Of a stretch of 64,000 bases of DNA, positions 46,495 through 54,740 are shown piece by piece. The number at the start of each line of letters is the position of its first letter. The first letter of the stretch is position 1. The translations under genes were made by a program, and so were the position numbers. The stretch covers positions 124,001 to 188,000 of the forward strand of contig NZ_FOGU01000009.1 of NCBI RefSeq assembly GCF_900111315.1. Direction: 5' to 3'. Origin of the DNA: Tranquillimonas rosea (GTDB lineage: Bacteria > Pseudomonadota > Alphaproteobacteria > Rhodobacterales > Rhodobacteraceae). Under the pieces are notes generated by a model. It had not been told where the DNA came from, made no database searches, and saw nothing but the letters and a program-made list of their open reading frames with translations.

Positions 46495-47550
46495 TCAGAG
46501 CGCCTCGATGGCGCGGTCGAACTCCACCCTCGCACGGGCCCAGGGGCCCTCGTCCAGCCCGTCGAGCAGGCGCAGCGTCGGCAGGAGCTGCTTTGCGAAG
46601 TCCTCGGAGCTTTCCAGCGGCAGCATCGCGGGCAGGTTGTCGATGGCCATCACGTCCAGCGGCGGCACATCGTGCACGCGGCGCACCGGGCTGTCCCAGG
46701 TGGTGCCGCGGTCGTAGACCTTGATGGGGGAATAGTCCGAGCCGGGGTCGCAGGCGATGTCCCCGATCACCGACAGCGCGCGGATCGCCTCGGTGGCGTC
46801 GGGCTCGACGAAGACCGGGCTGCCGGGCCGGGCGAGGATGCAGTTCAGCAGGATGTGGTGCGACAGGACCTGCGGGAACGGTCCGCCTCCGGCGGTCTCG
46901 GCCATGTCCCACAGCGTCGGGCGTACGCTCAGGGCCGAGCAGAGATCGCGTGCGCCGGTGCCCACCCGCCCCAGAGCCCCGATGATCAGCGCGTTGGGCC
47001 GCGACGCGCCCGCTGCCATCAGCTCGGCCTGGACCAAGGCAAACAGATCGCGCGACGTATCGTGCGCCGTGACCCGGCCGCAGAGGCCGCCTTGCTGCTG
47101 CGCCGCCCAGGCCAAGAGCGAGACCGCCGCCCCGGCATAGCCCGCCCAGTAGCCGAACGCCGCGACGCGCCGCCCGTCCTCGTCGGTCAGGTATTCCAGG
47201 TCGTACAGGACGCCCCCGCCCGCGCGGAACCGCTCGAGCAGCTTCCGCCCCTCGGGCTGGCCCTTGTAGGCGTGGCCGAACATCACGTGCCGGTGCGTCA
47301 GCGGCGTGCCGTCGTCCGGCAGGTCCTTGAGCCCCAGCACGATCGCGTCGTCGGGCGCCTCGCGCCAGGCGCCCTCGGGCGCCACGTCGGCCCCGGCGGT
47401 GCGATAGCCGTCGATCGCGATGGCGCGGCGGTCGCTGTCCTCGACCGTCACGTCGAAGCCCTGCGCGATCAGCGAGGCGGCGCCCTGGGGCGTCAGCCCG
47501 ACGCGGGCCTCGTCGGAGCGGTGTTCGGCGCGGACCCAGAGATGTGTCAT
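46495..47550 (-). CDS. saccharopine dehydrogenase (NAD+, L-lysine-forming type)
   Basis: 351 residues, similar in length to yeast LYS1. It belongs to the alanine-dehydrogenase-like superfamily: HRSDEARVGLTPQGAASL at the N-terminus, the active-site lysine in LGLKDLPDD and histidine in FGHAYKGQ, and the nucleotide-binding NALIIGALGRVGTGA. It interconverts lysine plus 2-oxoglutarate and saccharopine. With the adjacent LYS9-type enzyme the pair covers lysine to aminoadipate semialdehyde. Because dapB (lysine synthesis by the diaminopimelate route) is also present in the window, a breakdown role is more likely. Confidence 0.87.
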   Translation of the reverse strand: MTHLWVRAEHRSDEARVGLTPQGAASLIAQGFDVTVEDSDRRAIAIDGYRTAGADVAPEGAWREAPDDAIVLGLKDLPDDGTPLTHRHVMFGHAYKGQPEGRKLLERFRAGGGVLYDLEYLTDEDGRRVAAFGYWAGYAGAAVSLLAWAAQQQGGLCGRVTAHDTSRDLFALVQAELMAAGASRPNALIIGALGRVGTGARDLCSALSVRPTLWDMAETAGGGPFPQVLSHHILLNCILARPGSPVFVEPDATEAIRALSVIGDIACDPGSDYSPIKVYDRGTTWDSPVRRVHDVPPLDVMAIDNLPAMLPLESSEDFAKQLLPTLRLLDGLDEGPWARARVEFDRAIEAL

Positions 47551-47560
47551 CGCGGTCTCC

Positions 47561-48211
47561 TCAGAAGGTGGTGCGCGCCGTCGCGCGGTCAGGCGGGTCG
47601 AGATGCGGGGTCGCGTTGAACCCCGCGAGGATCATCTGCCGTCCGCGCACGTGAACCCGATGGATCGAGCTGTTGCGGATCGGCATGAGGATATGGGCGA
47701 AACGGGTCGGGTCCAGCCGCAGGATGTGCCGCAGCGCCATCGCGATGACCCCGCCCGAGGTGACGGCCAGGACGCGCCGGCCCTCTTGCGCGGCGTCAAT
47801 CAGCGCTTCGGTCACGCGGGATTCGAAGGCGTCGAACGTCTCGTTGCCGCGAATCTCGGCCCGGTGCCACGCCTCCATGACCTTGGGGACGTGGTCCGCG
47901 AAGGCCTCGGCATCGGGGAAGGGGACGCCGTGGGTCTCTTCCAGCGCCTTGCCGAGGTTGAAGTAATCCATCTCGTCGAACCGCGGATCGACCTGCACGC
48001 GCGAGAAGTCCAGCCCCATCGCTTCGGCCGTTTCACGATGCCGTCGCAGACCGCCGGCAAGATGGGTGTCGAAGCGTTCGCCCTGCGCAGCCAGCCATTC
48101 GCCGAGCCACGCCGATTGTTGGCGGCCCAGGTCGGTCAGGCGGTCGTATCCGTCCTCGTCCTTGGCTTCGGAATTGGCCTGCCCGTGTCGGACAAGAACG
48201 ATTTCGCCCAT
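47561..48211 (-). CDS. histidine phosphatase superfamily protein
   Basis: 216 residues from the chosen ATG (GGAGAG six bases upstream). The phospho-acceptor motif is VLVRHGQAN; the second conserved arginine is in GGLRRHRETAEAMG, and the second catalytic histidine-like region is VTSGGVIAMALRHIL (here the usual H after TSG is replaced by Gly-Val). It is phosphoglycerate-mutase-like in fold. The substrate is unknown. It starts a leftward group with the two saccharopine dehydrogenases (10 bases to the next gene), divergent from the formate dehydrogenase gene. Confidence 0.85.
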   Translation of the reverse strand: MGEIVLVRHGQANSEAKDEDGYDRLTDLGRQQSAWLGEWLAAQGERFDTHLAGGLRRHRETAEAMGLDFSRVQVDPRFDEMDYFNLGKALEETHGVPFPDAEAFADHVPKVMEAWHRAEIRGNETFDAFESRVTEALIDAAQEGRRVLAVTSGGVIAMALRHILRLDPTRFAHILMPIRNSSIHRVHVRGRQMILAGFNATPHLDPPDRATARTTF

Positions 48212-48362
48212 GCGTCTCTCCCGTTGCGTCACGTTCGGCCTATCGGCTCACCGGCCGAATGCCAATGCGCGCGCATGGCGCAAATCCGGACAGGAGTGTC
48301 GCCCATGGTCTTGGGATCGTCCCGCGCCCGTGGTCTAGTCGGTGCCGGGAGGATGACCCGAG

Positions 48363-51149
48363 ATGACCGACGACACGATCCGCATCACGCTCGACGGCCG
48401 GCAGGTCGAGGCCGCACCGGGCGAGACGCTGTGGCAGGTGGCCAAGCGGCACGGCACCACGATTCCGCATCTGTGCCACCGCGACGCGCCGGGCTATCGG
48501 CCCGACGGGAACTGCCGCGCCTGCATGGTGTCGGTCGAGGGCGAGCGGAACCTCGTCGCCTCGTGCATCCGGCAGGCGCAGGACGGGATGGAAGTCACCA
48601 CCGAGGGCACGCGCGAGGTCGAGGCGCGGCGACTGGTCATGGAACTGCTGCTCGCCGATCAGCCCGCCCGATCCGAGGCCCATGACGCCTCCGCCCATAT
48701 CTGGGACATGGCTGCGGCGCAGGGCATCCGCGAAAGCCGGTTCCCCGCGCTCGAGCCCGACCGCGTGCCGCTGCTCGACGACAGCCACGTGGCGATGTCG
48801 GTCAACCTGGATGCGTGCATCCAGTGCAACCTCTGCGTCCGCGCCTGCCGCGAGGTGCAGGTGAACGACGTGATCGGCATGGCCGACCGCGGCCACGACG
48901 CCTATCCAGTGTTCGACTTCGACGATCCGATGGGCGAGTCCACATGCGTCGCCTGCGGCGAATGCGTGCAGGCCTGCCCCACGGGCGCGCTGATGCCTTC
49001 GTCGATCATGGATTCCGAGCAGCGCGGCGATCGGGCCGACTACGACGAAGAGGTCGACAGCGTCTGCCCGTTCTGCGGCGTGGGCTGCCAGGTCTCGCTG
49101 AAGGTGAAGGACGACCGCATCGCCTATGTGCAGGGCATCGACGGCCCGGCGAACGAGGGGCGCCTGTGCGTGAAGGGGCGGTTCGGCTTCGACTACATCC
49201 ACAGCCCCGAGCGCCTGACCGTCCCGCTCATCCGGCGCGAGGACGCCCCGCCGAAGGGGCTGAACGTCGATCCCGCGAACCCCTGGACCCACTTCCGTGA
49301 GGCCACGTGGGACGAAGCGCTGAAGGCCGCCGCGACCGGGCTGGCGGGTCTGCGCGACGCCCATGGCGGCCGCTCGGTCGCCGGGTTCGGTAGCGCCAAG
49401 TGCACGAACGAAGAGGCCTATCTGTTCCAGAAGCTGATCCGCACCGGCTTTGGGCACAACAACGTCGACCATTGTACCAGGCTCTGCCACGCCTCCTCGG
49501 TCGCGGCGTTGCAGGAAAATGTCGGCAGCGGCGCCGTCACAGCCGGGTTCAACGAGATCGAGAACGCCGACGTGGCCATCGTGATCGGCGCAAACCCGAC
49601 CGAGAACCACCCCGTCGCCGCCACCTATTTCAAGCAGTTCGCCAAGCGCGGGGGCGAGCTCATCGTGATCGACCCGCGCGGGCAGGCGCTGAAGCGACAC
49701 GCCAGTCACATGCTTCAGTTCCGGCCTGGCACCGACGTGGCGCTGCTGAACGCGATCATGCACGTGATTGTCGAGGAGGGGCTGCACGACCGGCAGTATA
49801 TCGACGGCTTCACCGACGGGTTCGAGGGGTTCCGCGCGCATATCGCCGGCTTCGACCCCGAGCGGATGAGTGAGATCTGCGGCATCGACGCCGAAACGAT
49901 CCGCACCGTGGCACGCGTCTTCGCCGGGGCGCAGCGGGGCATGATCTTCTGGGGCATGGGCGTCAGCCAGCACATCCACGGCACCGACAACGCCCGCTGC
50001 CTTATTGCTCTGGCGCTGCTGTGCGGTCATGTCGGCCGGCCCGGCACCGGGCTGCATCCGCTGCGCGGGCAGAACAACGTCCAGGGCGCCTCGGATGCCG
50101 GCCTGATCCCGATGGTGATGCCCGACTATGCCTCGGTCATGGACGACGAGGTGCGCGCGCTCTATCGCGACCTCTGGGGAGGCACCGAGATCGACCCGCA
50201 GCCGGGGCTGACCGTCGTCGAGATCGTCGAGGCGATGCATGCCCGCCAGATCCGGGGGATGTACATCCTGGGCGAGAACCCGGCGATGTCGGACCCGGAC
50301 GTCGAGCATGCGCGCGACGGGCTGGCCATGCTCGACCATCTCGTCGTGCAGGACATCTTCCTGACCGAGACGGCGATGTTCGCCGACGTGATCCTGCCCG
50401 CCGCGGCGTTCCCGGAAAAGACGGGCACGGTGACCAACACCAACCGTCAGGTGCAGATGGGCCGCCGTGCGGTGCCCGCGCCGGGACAGGCGCGGGAGGA
50501 TTGGCGTATCGTGGTCGACCTCGCCCGGCAGCTGGGGCTCGACTGGAGCTACGCGGACCCCTCCGAGATTTTTGCGGAAATGACGCGAGCGATGCCGTCG
50601 CTCGACAACATCACGTGGGACCGGCTGGTGACCGAAGGCGCGGTGCAGTATCCGTGCCCGTCACCTAACTCGCCCGGCGAATCCGTCGTGTTCGGCGACG
50701 GTTTCCCGCGCGCCGACGGCCGGGCGCTGTTCGCCCCGGCGCGTGTCACCCCGCCGGCCGAGACGCCGGACGAGGATTTTCCGATGATCCTGACGACGGG
50801 GCGCCAGCTGGAGCACTGGCACACGGGCGCCATGACCCGCCGCGCGACCGTGCTGGACGCGATGGAGCCGGGGGCGACATGCTCGCTCCACCCCTCGACG
50901 CTGCGCAGACTGGGGGTCGTGGCCGGCGACAAGGTGCGCCTGACGACCCGGCGCGGCAGTCTCGAGGTCGCGACCCGGTCGGACAGGGCCGTCTCGCCGG
51001 ACATGGTGTTCCTGCCCTTCGCCTATGTCGAGGCGGCGGCGAACATCCTGACGAACGCCGCGCTGGACCCCTACGGCAAGATACCCGAGTTCAAGTATTC
51101 CGCCGTCCGCGTCGAATCCGCAGGAGCGGAGGAACTGGCCGCCGAGTAA
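48363..51149 (+). CDS. fdhF: formate dehydrogenase alpha subunit, molybdopterin and Fe-S containing
   Basis: 928 residues of FdsA/FdhA type. A [2Fe-2S] domain (CHRDAPGYRPDGNCRACMV), a His/Cys-rich region and two [4Fe-4S] ferredoxin motifs (CIQCNLCVRAC, CVACGECVQACP) precede CPFCGVGCQ, which holds another [4Fe-4S], and the bis-MGD domain. The Mo ligand is Cys375 followed by His376 in RLCHASS, cysteine and not selenocysteine. The length and layout match the catalytic subunit of soluble NAD-linked enzymes. But no fdsB, fdsG, fdsC or fdhD is beside it, so its electron acceptor is unknown. GGGAGG lies upstream. No Tat signal, so cytoplasmic. Confidence 0.9.
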   Translation: MTDDTIRITLDGRQVEAAPGETLWQVAKRHGTTIPHLCHRDAPGYRPDGNCRACMVSVEGERNLVASCIRQAQDGMEVTTEGTREVEARRLVMELLLADQPARSEAHDASAHIWDMAAAQGIRESRFPALEPDRVPLLDDSHVAMSVNLDACIQCNLCVRACREVQVNDVIGMADRGHDAYPVFDFDDPMGESTCVACGECVQACPTGALMPSSIMDSEQRGDRADYDEEVDSVCPFCGVGCQVSLKVKDDRIAYVQGIDGPANEGRLCVKGRFGFDYIHSPERLTVPLIRREDAPPKGLNVDPANPWTHFREATWDEALKAAATGLAGLRDAHGGRSVAGFGSAKCTNEEAYLFQKLIRTGFGHNNVDHCTRLCHASSVAALQENVGSGAVTAGFNEIENADVAIVIGANPTENHPVAATYFKQFAKRGGELIVIDPRGQALKRHASHMLQFRPGTDVALLNAIMHVIVEEGLHDRQYIDGFTDGFEGFRAHIAGFDPERMSEICGIDAETIRTVARVFAGAQRGMIFWGMGVSQHIHGTDNARCLIALALLCGHVGRPGTGLHPLRGQNNVQGASDAGLIPMVMPDYASVMDDEVRALYRDLWGGTEIDPQPGLTVVEIVEAMHARQIRGMYILGENPAMSDPDVEHARDGLAMLDHLVVQDIFLTETAMFADVILPAAAFPEKTGTVTNTNRQVQMGRRAVPAPGQAREDWRIVVDLARQLGLDWSYADPSEIFAEMTRAMPSLDNITWDRLVTEGAVQYPCPSPNSPGESVVFGDGFPRADGRALFAPARVTPPAETPDEDFPMILTTGRQLEHWHTGAMTRRATVLDAMEPGATCSLHPSTLRRLGVVAGDKVRLTTRRGSLEVATRSDRAVSPDMVFLPFAYVEAAANILTNAALDPYGKIPEFKYSAVRVESAGAEELAAE

Positions 51150-51263
51150 CCGCACCTTGCCCGACTTTGGTCGTGGTGCAGAAACCGCGCCCGCGCCGCA
51201 CCCGGTGCTGGACCCATAGCCGCGCGCATCCGTTTCTCCGTCGAAAGCAGACAGGAGTGACCG

Positions 51264-51665
51264 ATGAGCGATATGGACTGGACCAAGAAGAAGCTGGCCG
51301 AGATCCTGGGCGAGGACCGCGGACTGCCGGACTGGGCCGCCAAGATGGTGGCGAAGTTCGACAAGGAGGACCTCGACGGGCTTCGCAAGAACGAGCGCGA
51401 AGCGGCGTTCTCGGCGCTCAGCCGGGTGGCGCGGCAATCGCGCGACAACCGTGGCGGCGCCCTGACGGCCGGAGAAGAGCGCCCGGCCTGGGTCGAAGGT
51501 GACATCGACTGGGGCCTGCGCGCGGCGCGGTCGGCGCTGGAATCGGTGCCGGCGGGTGAGCGGTCGGAAAAGGCCGAAGAGTTGCTGGCCGATTGCGAAT
51601 GTCCCGCCGCGACGGGGCCGAATCCGGGGCAGGACGCCAGCACGCCCGGCACCGGAAGCCACTGA
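51264..51665 (+). CDS. small protein of unknown function after the formate dehydrogenase gene
   Basis: 133 residues. The N-terminus is charged and helical (MDWTKKKLAEILGEDRGLPDWAAKMVAKFDKEDL), the middle has FSALSRVARQSRDNRGG, and the C-terminus is acidic with CECPAA and a Gly/Thr/Ser tail. It has no signal peptide or membrane segment. I recognise no family. A strong AGGAG six bases upstream makes it a likely real gene. It lies 114 bases after fdhF, on the same strand, so it may be a companion of that enzyme (position only). Confidence 0.7.
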   Translation: MSDMDWTKKKLAEILGEDRGLPDWAAKMVAKFDKEDLDGLRKNEREAAFSALSRVARQSRDNRGGALTAGEERPAWVEGDIDWGLRAARSALESVPAGERSEKAEELLADCECPAATGPNPGQDASTPGTGSH

Positions 51666-51678
51666 AACTGCAACAGAA

Positions 51679-51712
51679 CGGGCGGGCGGTCTGTAACACT
51701 CCGCCCGGCCCG
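51679..51712 (+). terminator. hairpin after the small gene, possible terminator
   Basis: Stem of 11 pairs with a one-base bulge (51679-51689 with 51701-51712) and an 11-base loop. Only a short T-run follows (TGATTTCG). An AT-rich patch with GATATATATC (51722-51731) starts right after it, probably promoter DNA for the HdeA-like gene. Confidence 0.45.
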
Positions 51713-51888
51713 TGATTTCGACCGATATATATCATTTAAAAACAATGCCTTACCGGGCGCCGCATCTGGCGGTGTCCTCAAAGAGCCGTGTTCGCACGGT
51801 CCTGTGTCACGCGTGTGAGCCGTGCGACATGGTACCGCAGACCTGCCGAAGGCGGTGCATGACGCGCCGCCCGAGCAGGGAGGATCCC

Positions 51889-52278
51889 ATGACACAGCTT
51901 ATCCGACGTTTCACAGTGGCGGGCATCGCGGCGCTGGTGGCGCTGCCCGCGCTGGCCGACAACCATGCCGCCGACCCGGCCTCGATCACCTGTGCCGATT
52001 TCATGGCGATGGACGCCGAGGGGCAGGCGGCGGCCGTAGAGGCGATGCAAGCCGCGTCGATGGACGGCGAGATGATGACCGACGAGATGTCCGAAGGGGA
52101 CGACGGCATGATGTCGGACGACGAGATGTCCGGCGACGACGACGCGATGATGTCGGAGGAGGGCATGGCTTCGGACGACGGTGACATGATGTCCGAGGAC
52201 ATGGTCGCCGGCATGGCCTCGGCCTGCGACGGAAGCCCCGACATGATGGCGATCGACGCCATGGCCGGCGACATGTGA
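51889..52278 (+). CDS. HdeA-like periplasmic protein with Met/Asp-rich insert
   Basis: 129 residues with a Sec signal peptide (MTQLIRRFTVAGIAALVALPALA, cut before DNHAADP). The ends resemble the HdeA acid-stress chaperone family: DPASITCADFMAMDAEGQAAAVEAM at the front and MVAGMASACDGSPDMMAIDAM at the back, where Cys35 and Cys113 would form the family disulfide. Between them, residues 58-105 are almost only Met, Asp, Glu, Ser and Gly (MMSDDEMSGDDDAMMSEEGM and similar). About 20 methionines in 129 residues is unusual. GGGAGG six to eight bases upstream. It may bind metal or help under acid stress; both are inference. Confidence 0.75.
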   Translation: MTQLIRRFTVAGIAALVALPALADNHAADPASITCADFMAMDAEGQAAAVEAMQAASMDGEMMTDEMSEGDDGMMSDDEMSGDDDAMMSEEGMASDDGDMMSEDMVAGMASACDGSPDMMAIDAMAGDM

Positions 52279-52279
52279 T

Positions 52280-52312
52280 GCGGTCCGCGGTTCGCCGTCC
52301 TTGGCGGACCGC
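52280..52312 (+). terminator. hairpin between the HdeA-like gene and the cytochrome b561-like gene
   Basis: Perfect nine-base stem GCGGTCCGC / GCGGACCGC with a 15-base loop, directly after the HdeA-like stop. No clear T-run follows, so it may end or stabilise the message. Confidence 0.5.
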
Positions 52313-52334
52313 GGTCCCTTGATGGGAGGGCGCC

Positions 52335-53174
52335 ATGGCCGCCGAAACATTCATGACCGAGGCTGCACCGCGCGGCGGCGATCTTGTCCGGCGGCATCGC
52401 CTGTCGACGCGCATCTGGCACTGGGCGAACGCGGCCATTCTGCTGATCCTGCTGATGAGCGGTCTGATGATCTTCAACGCCCATCCCCGGCTCTACTGGG
52501 GGCAGTATGGCGCGAACCCCGATCCCGCGTGGCTCGAGATTACCGCCGTCGAGGGCGAAGGGATCACGCGGATCGGCGGGCTGAGCGTGACGACGACGGG
52601 GGTTCTGGGCCGGTGGAGGGATGCCGGGGGCCAGGTCCGCAACCGGGCGTTCCCCGGCTGGGCGACGCTGCCGTCGAGCTACAACCTGGCTCTGGCGCGG
52701 CGGTGGCACCTGACCTTTGCCTGGGCGCTGTCGCTGGGGCTGCTGATCTACGCCGTGTTAAGCTTGGTGAACGGCCACCTGCGCCGCGATCTGCTGCCCC
52801 GCCGCGAAGAGCTGTCCCCGCGGCATGTCTGGCGCGACATCCGAGCCCACGCCACGCTGAACTTCCCCAAGGGACGGGCCGCACTGCGCTACAACATCCT
52901 GCAGAAGGGCAGCTATCTGCTCGTCATCTTCGGCCTGATCCCGGCGATGGTGTTGACGGGCCTGACGATGTCGCCCGCCGTGGATGCGGCCTGGCCGTGG
53001 CTTCTGGACCTGTTCGGCGGGCGCCAATCCGCGCGGTCGATCCATTTCATAGCGGCGGTGCTGCTGGTGGCGTTCGTGATCGTCCACCTCGTGATGGTGC
53101 TGCTCGCCGGTCCCTTCAACGAAATCCGGTCGATGATCACGGGCCGGTTCCGCCTGCCGAAGGAGACGCGCTGA
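52335..53174 (+). CDS. cytochrome b561/formate-dehydrogenase-gamma-like membrane subunit
   Basis: 279 residues with four main membrane segments. Histidines placed as heme ligands are in STRIWHWANAAI, ARRWHLTFAW, SIHFIAAVL and IVHLVMVL. Between the first and second span lies a long loop (about 70 residues) with no cysteine. It belongs to the b-type cytochromes that take electrons from a periplasmic partner to the quinone pool. Its stop overlaps by one base with the start of the molybdopterin oxidoreductase gene (TGATG), its likely partner. Substrate unknown. Confidence 0.86.
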   Translation: MAAETFMTEAAPRGGDLVRRHRLSTRIWHWANAAILLILLMSGLMIFNAHPRLYWGQYGANPDPAWLEITAVEGEGITRIGGLSVTTTGVLGRWRDAGGQVRNRAFPGWATLPSSYNLALARRWHLTFAWALSLGLLIYAVLSLVNGHLRRDLLPRREELSPRHVWRDIRAHATLNFPKGRAALRYNILQKGSYLLVIFGLIPAMVLTGLTMSPAVDAAWPWLLDLFGGRQSARSIHFIAAVLLVAFVIVHLVMVLLAGPFNEIRSMITGRFRLPKETR

Positions 53175-53929
53175 TGTCGAGACTGCTGACCCGACGCCGC
53201 GTGCTGACCGGCCTTGCCGCCCCGTTCGTGCTCGCCGGGTGCGACCGCCTGGGGCAGGCGCCGGCCTTCCGCGAGATGGTCCTGTCGTCCGGTGAGTGGC
53301 TGTCCCACCGGGTGCACCGCCTTCTGGTCGGCGATGCCCTCGCGCGGGAATATCCGCCCGAGGCCATGTCGCCCGATTTCCGGACGAACGGCAACACGCG
53401 GCCCCGGTCCGCCACCTGGCAACGTCAGGCCGAGCGTAGATTCACGGACTGGCGCCTGCGTGTCGGCGGGTTGGTCGAGGCGCCGCGCGACGTCTCGCTG
53501 GCTCAGCTCAGGGCCATGCCGGCGCGCAGCCAGATCACCCGGCACGATTGCGTCGAGGGGTGGAGCGCGATCGGCAAGTGGACGGGAGTTCCCCTGGGCA
53601 CGGTGCTCGACTCTGTCCGGCTGCGGCCCGAGGCGCGCTACATCGTGTTCCGCTGCGCCGACGACTTCTCGGGCATGCCCTATTACGAAAGCCTCGACCT
53701 GCGCGATGCCTTCCACCCACAGACGATCCTCGCCTACGGGATGAACGACGCCGATCTGCCGCTGGGTCACGGAGCGCCGCTGCGCCTGCGGGTCGAGCGG
53801 CAGCTGGGCTACAAGCACGCGAAGTTTCTCACCGGGGTCGAGGCCGTCGCGTCGCTGTCGGGCATCGGCCGGGGGCAGGGCGGCTTCTGGGAGGATGCCG
53901 GCTTTTACGAGTGGTACGCCGGCATCTGA
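53174..53929 (+). CDS. Tat-exported molybdopterin-dependent oxidoreductase (sulfite-oxidase fold)
   Basis: 251 residues. The N-terminus is a Tat-type signal (TRRRVLTGLAAPFVLAGC) that also ends with a lipobox, LAGC, so the protein is probably a Tat-exported lipoprotein. The core matches the sulfite oxidase/YedY (Oxidored_molyb) fold: the Mo-binding cysteine in RHDCVEGWSAIGKWTGVPL, FRCADDFSGMPYYESLDL, and LRLRVERQLGYKHAKFL. It has no cytochrome domain; the partner is the b561-type protein directly upstream. Unlike MsrP it sits with a b561, not an MsrQ. Substrate unknown. Confidence 0.87.
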   Translation: MSRLLTRRRVLTGLAAPFVLAGCDRLGQAPAFREMVLSSGEWLSHRVHRLLVGDALAREYPPEAMSPDFRTNGNTRPRSATWQRQAERRFTDWRLRVGGLVEAPRDVSLAQLRAMPARSQITRHDCVEGWSAIGKWTGVPLGTVLDSVRLRPEARYIVFRCADDFSGMPYYESLDLRDAFHPQTILAYGMNDADLPLGHGAPLRLRVERQLGYKHAKFLTGVEAVASLSGIGRGQGGFWEDAGFYEWYAGI

Positions 53930-53977
53930 CGGAACGTGGCGGATGCCGGCCGGGTTCGTCTGACGGAGGAGCCCGCC

Positions 53978-54364
53978 ATGAGCCAGGACGATGTCGTCGC
54001 GGCCCTGATCGACACACAGGGCACGCTGTTTTCCGAAGAGATGGGCGCGCATGTCGCGCGGAACACGCCGCAGGAGCTGTTTCACTGGATGGAGGGCGCG
54101 ATCCTGCTGTCGGCCCGGATCGACGCCGCGCTCGCCGTTCAGGCGGCGCGTGCGCTCCGCTCGGGCCGGCTGCACAAGATCGACGTGATCCTGGCCACGG
54201 ACTACTGGGACATGGTGGCCGTTCTCCGCGACAACGGGTACCGCCGTTATGACGAGAAGACGGCCGAGTACCTTCGCGAGACGGCGCAATGGATGCGGGA
54301 CCGCTACCAGGATGACCTGCGCAACATGCTCGACGACGACCCGATGTGGTTCTCAAGCGGCTGA
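53978..54364 (+). CDS. unknown helical protein
   Basis: 128 residues, ATG at 53978 with GGAGGAG about eight bases upstream. It is alpha-helical throughout by pattern (ALIDTQGTLFSEEM, LFHWMEGAILLSARIDAALAV, YLRETAQWMRDRYQDDL), soluble, with no cysteine and no signal peptide. I recognise no family. It is the next gene after the Tat oxidoreductase (48 bases) and its last 19 bases overlap the next small reading frame. Could be a cytoplasmic maturation or insertion chaperone for the Mo enzyme by analogy to other Mo clusters, but nothing in the sequence proves this. Confidence 0.65.
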   Translation: MSQDDVVAALIDTQGTLFSEEMGAHVARNTPQELFHWMEGAILLSARIDAALAVQAARALRSGRLHKIDVILATDYWDMVAVLRDNGYRRYDEKTAEYLRETAQWMRDRYQDDLRNMLDDDPMWFSSG

Positions 54365-54618
54365 CCGGGGCCAAGGGGCTCGGCAAGGTTGGGGCGTCGA
54401 TCTTTGCGCGCGAGGCGCAGCTGGTGTGGGACGTGTTCTATCCCCGCGCCGACGGGCCCGCCCTGAAGGCCGCGGAGCGGCTCGATCTTCCCGCCGAGAC
54501 CGAGCCGTTGGTGGCGCTGGCCGGCTCGCGGGAGCGGTTCGTCAGGCTGATGGCGGCGCTGACCCGCGCCGCGCTGGACGGTCCCGCCCCGGCCGTTTCC
54601 GACGCTGCTAGGCGATAA
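54346..54618 (+). CDS. unknown short protein overlapping its upstream neighbour
   Basis: 90 residues from a GTG start inside the preceding gene (19-base overlap). It reads VVLKRLTGAKGLGKVGASIFAREAQ initially, then LVWDVFYPRADGPALKAAERL and a helical tail with RFVRLMAALTRAAL. No family recognised. It has a plausible amphipathic pattern, but no clear Shine-Dalgarno site, so its expression depends on coupling to the neighbour. The alternative that it is noise cannot be excluded. Confidence 0.5.
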   Translation: MVLKRLTGAKGLGKVGASIFAREAQLVWDVFYPRADGPALKAAERLDLPAETEPLVALAGSRERFVRLMAALTRAALDGPAPAVSDAARR

Positions 54619-54740
54619 CAGCCCCTCGTAATTGCCTGACGCGCGCTCGCGCTCCATCTGTGCCGATGCGACAGGCGCGGTGCACCCCTAGGGGGTGCCG
54701 CGTGAACCCGCCTGGCGTGGCGGGAGGAAAGGAGATGCGA

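Noticed and set aside
54677..54702. Imperfect palindrome (GCGG..CACCCC / GGGGTG..CCGC) in front of the pseudo-caspase gene
   Set aside because: The stem has a two-base bulge and no T-run. It may be a chance structure in GC-rich DNA, so it is not listed as a terminator.
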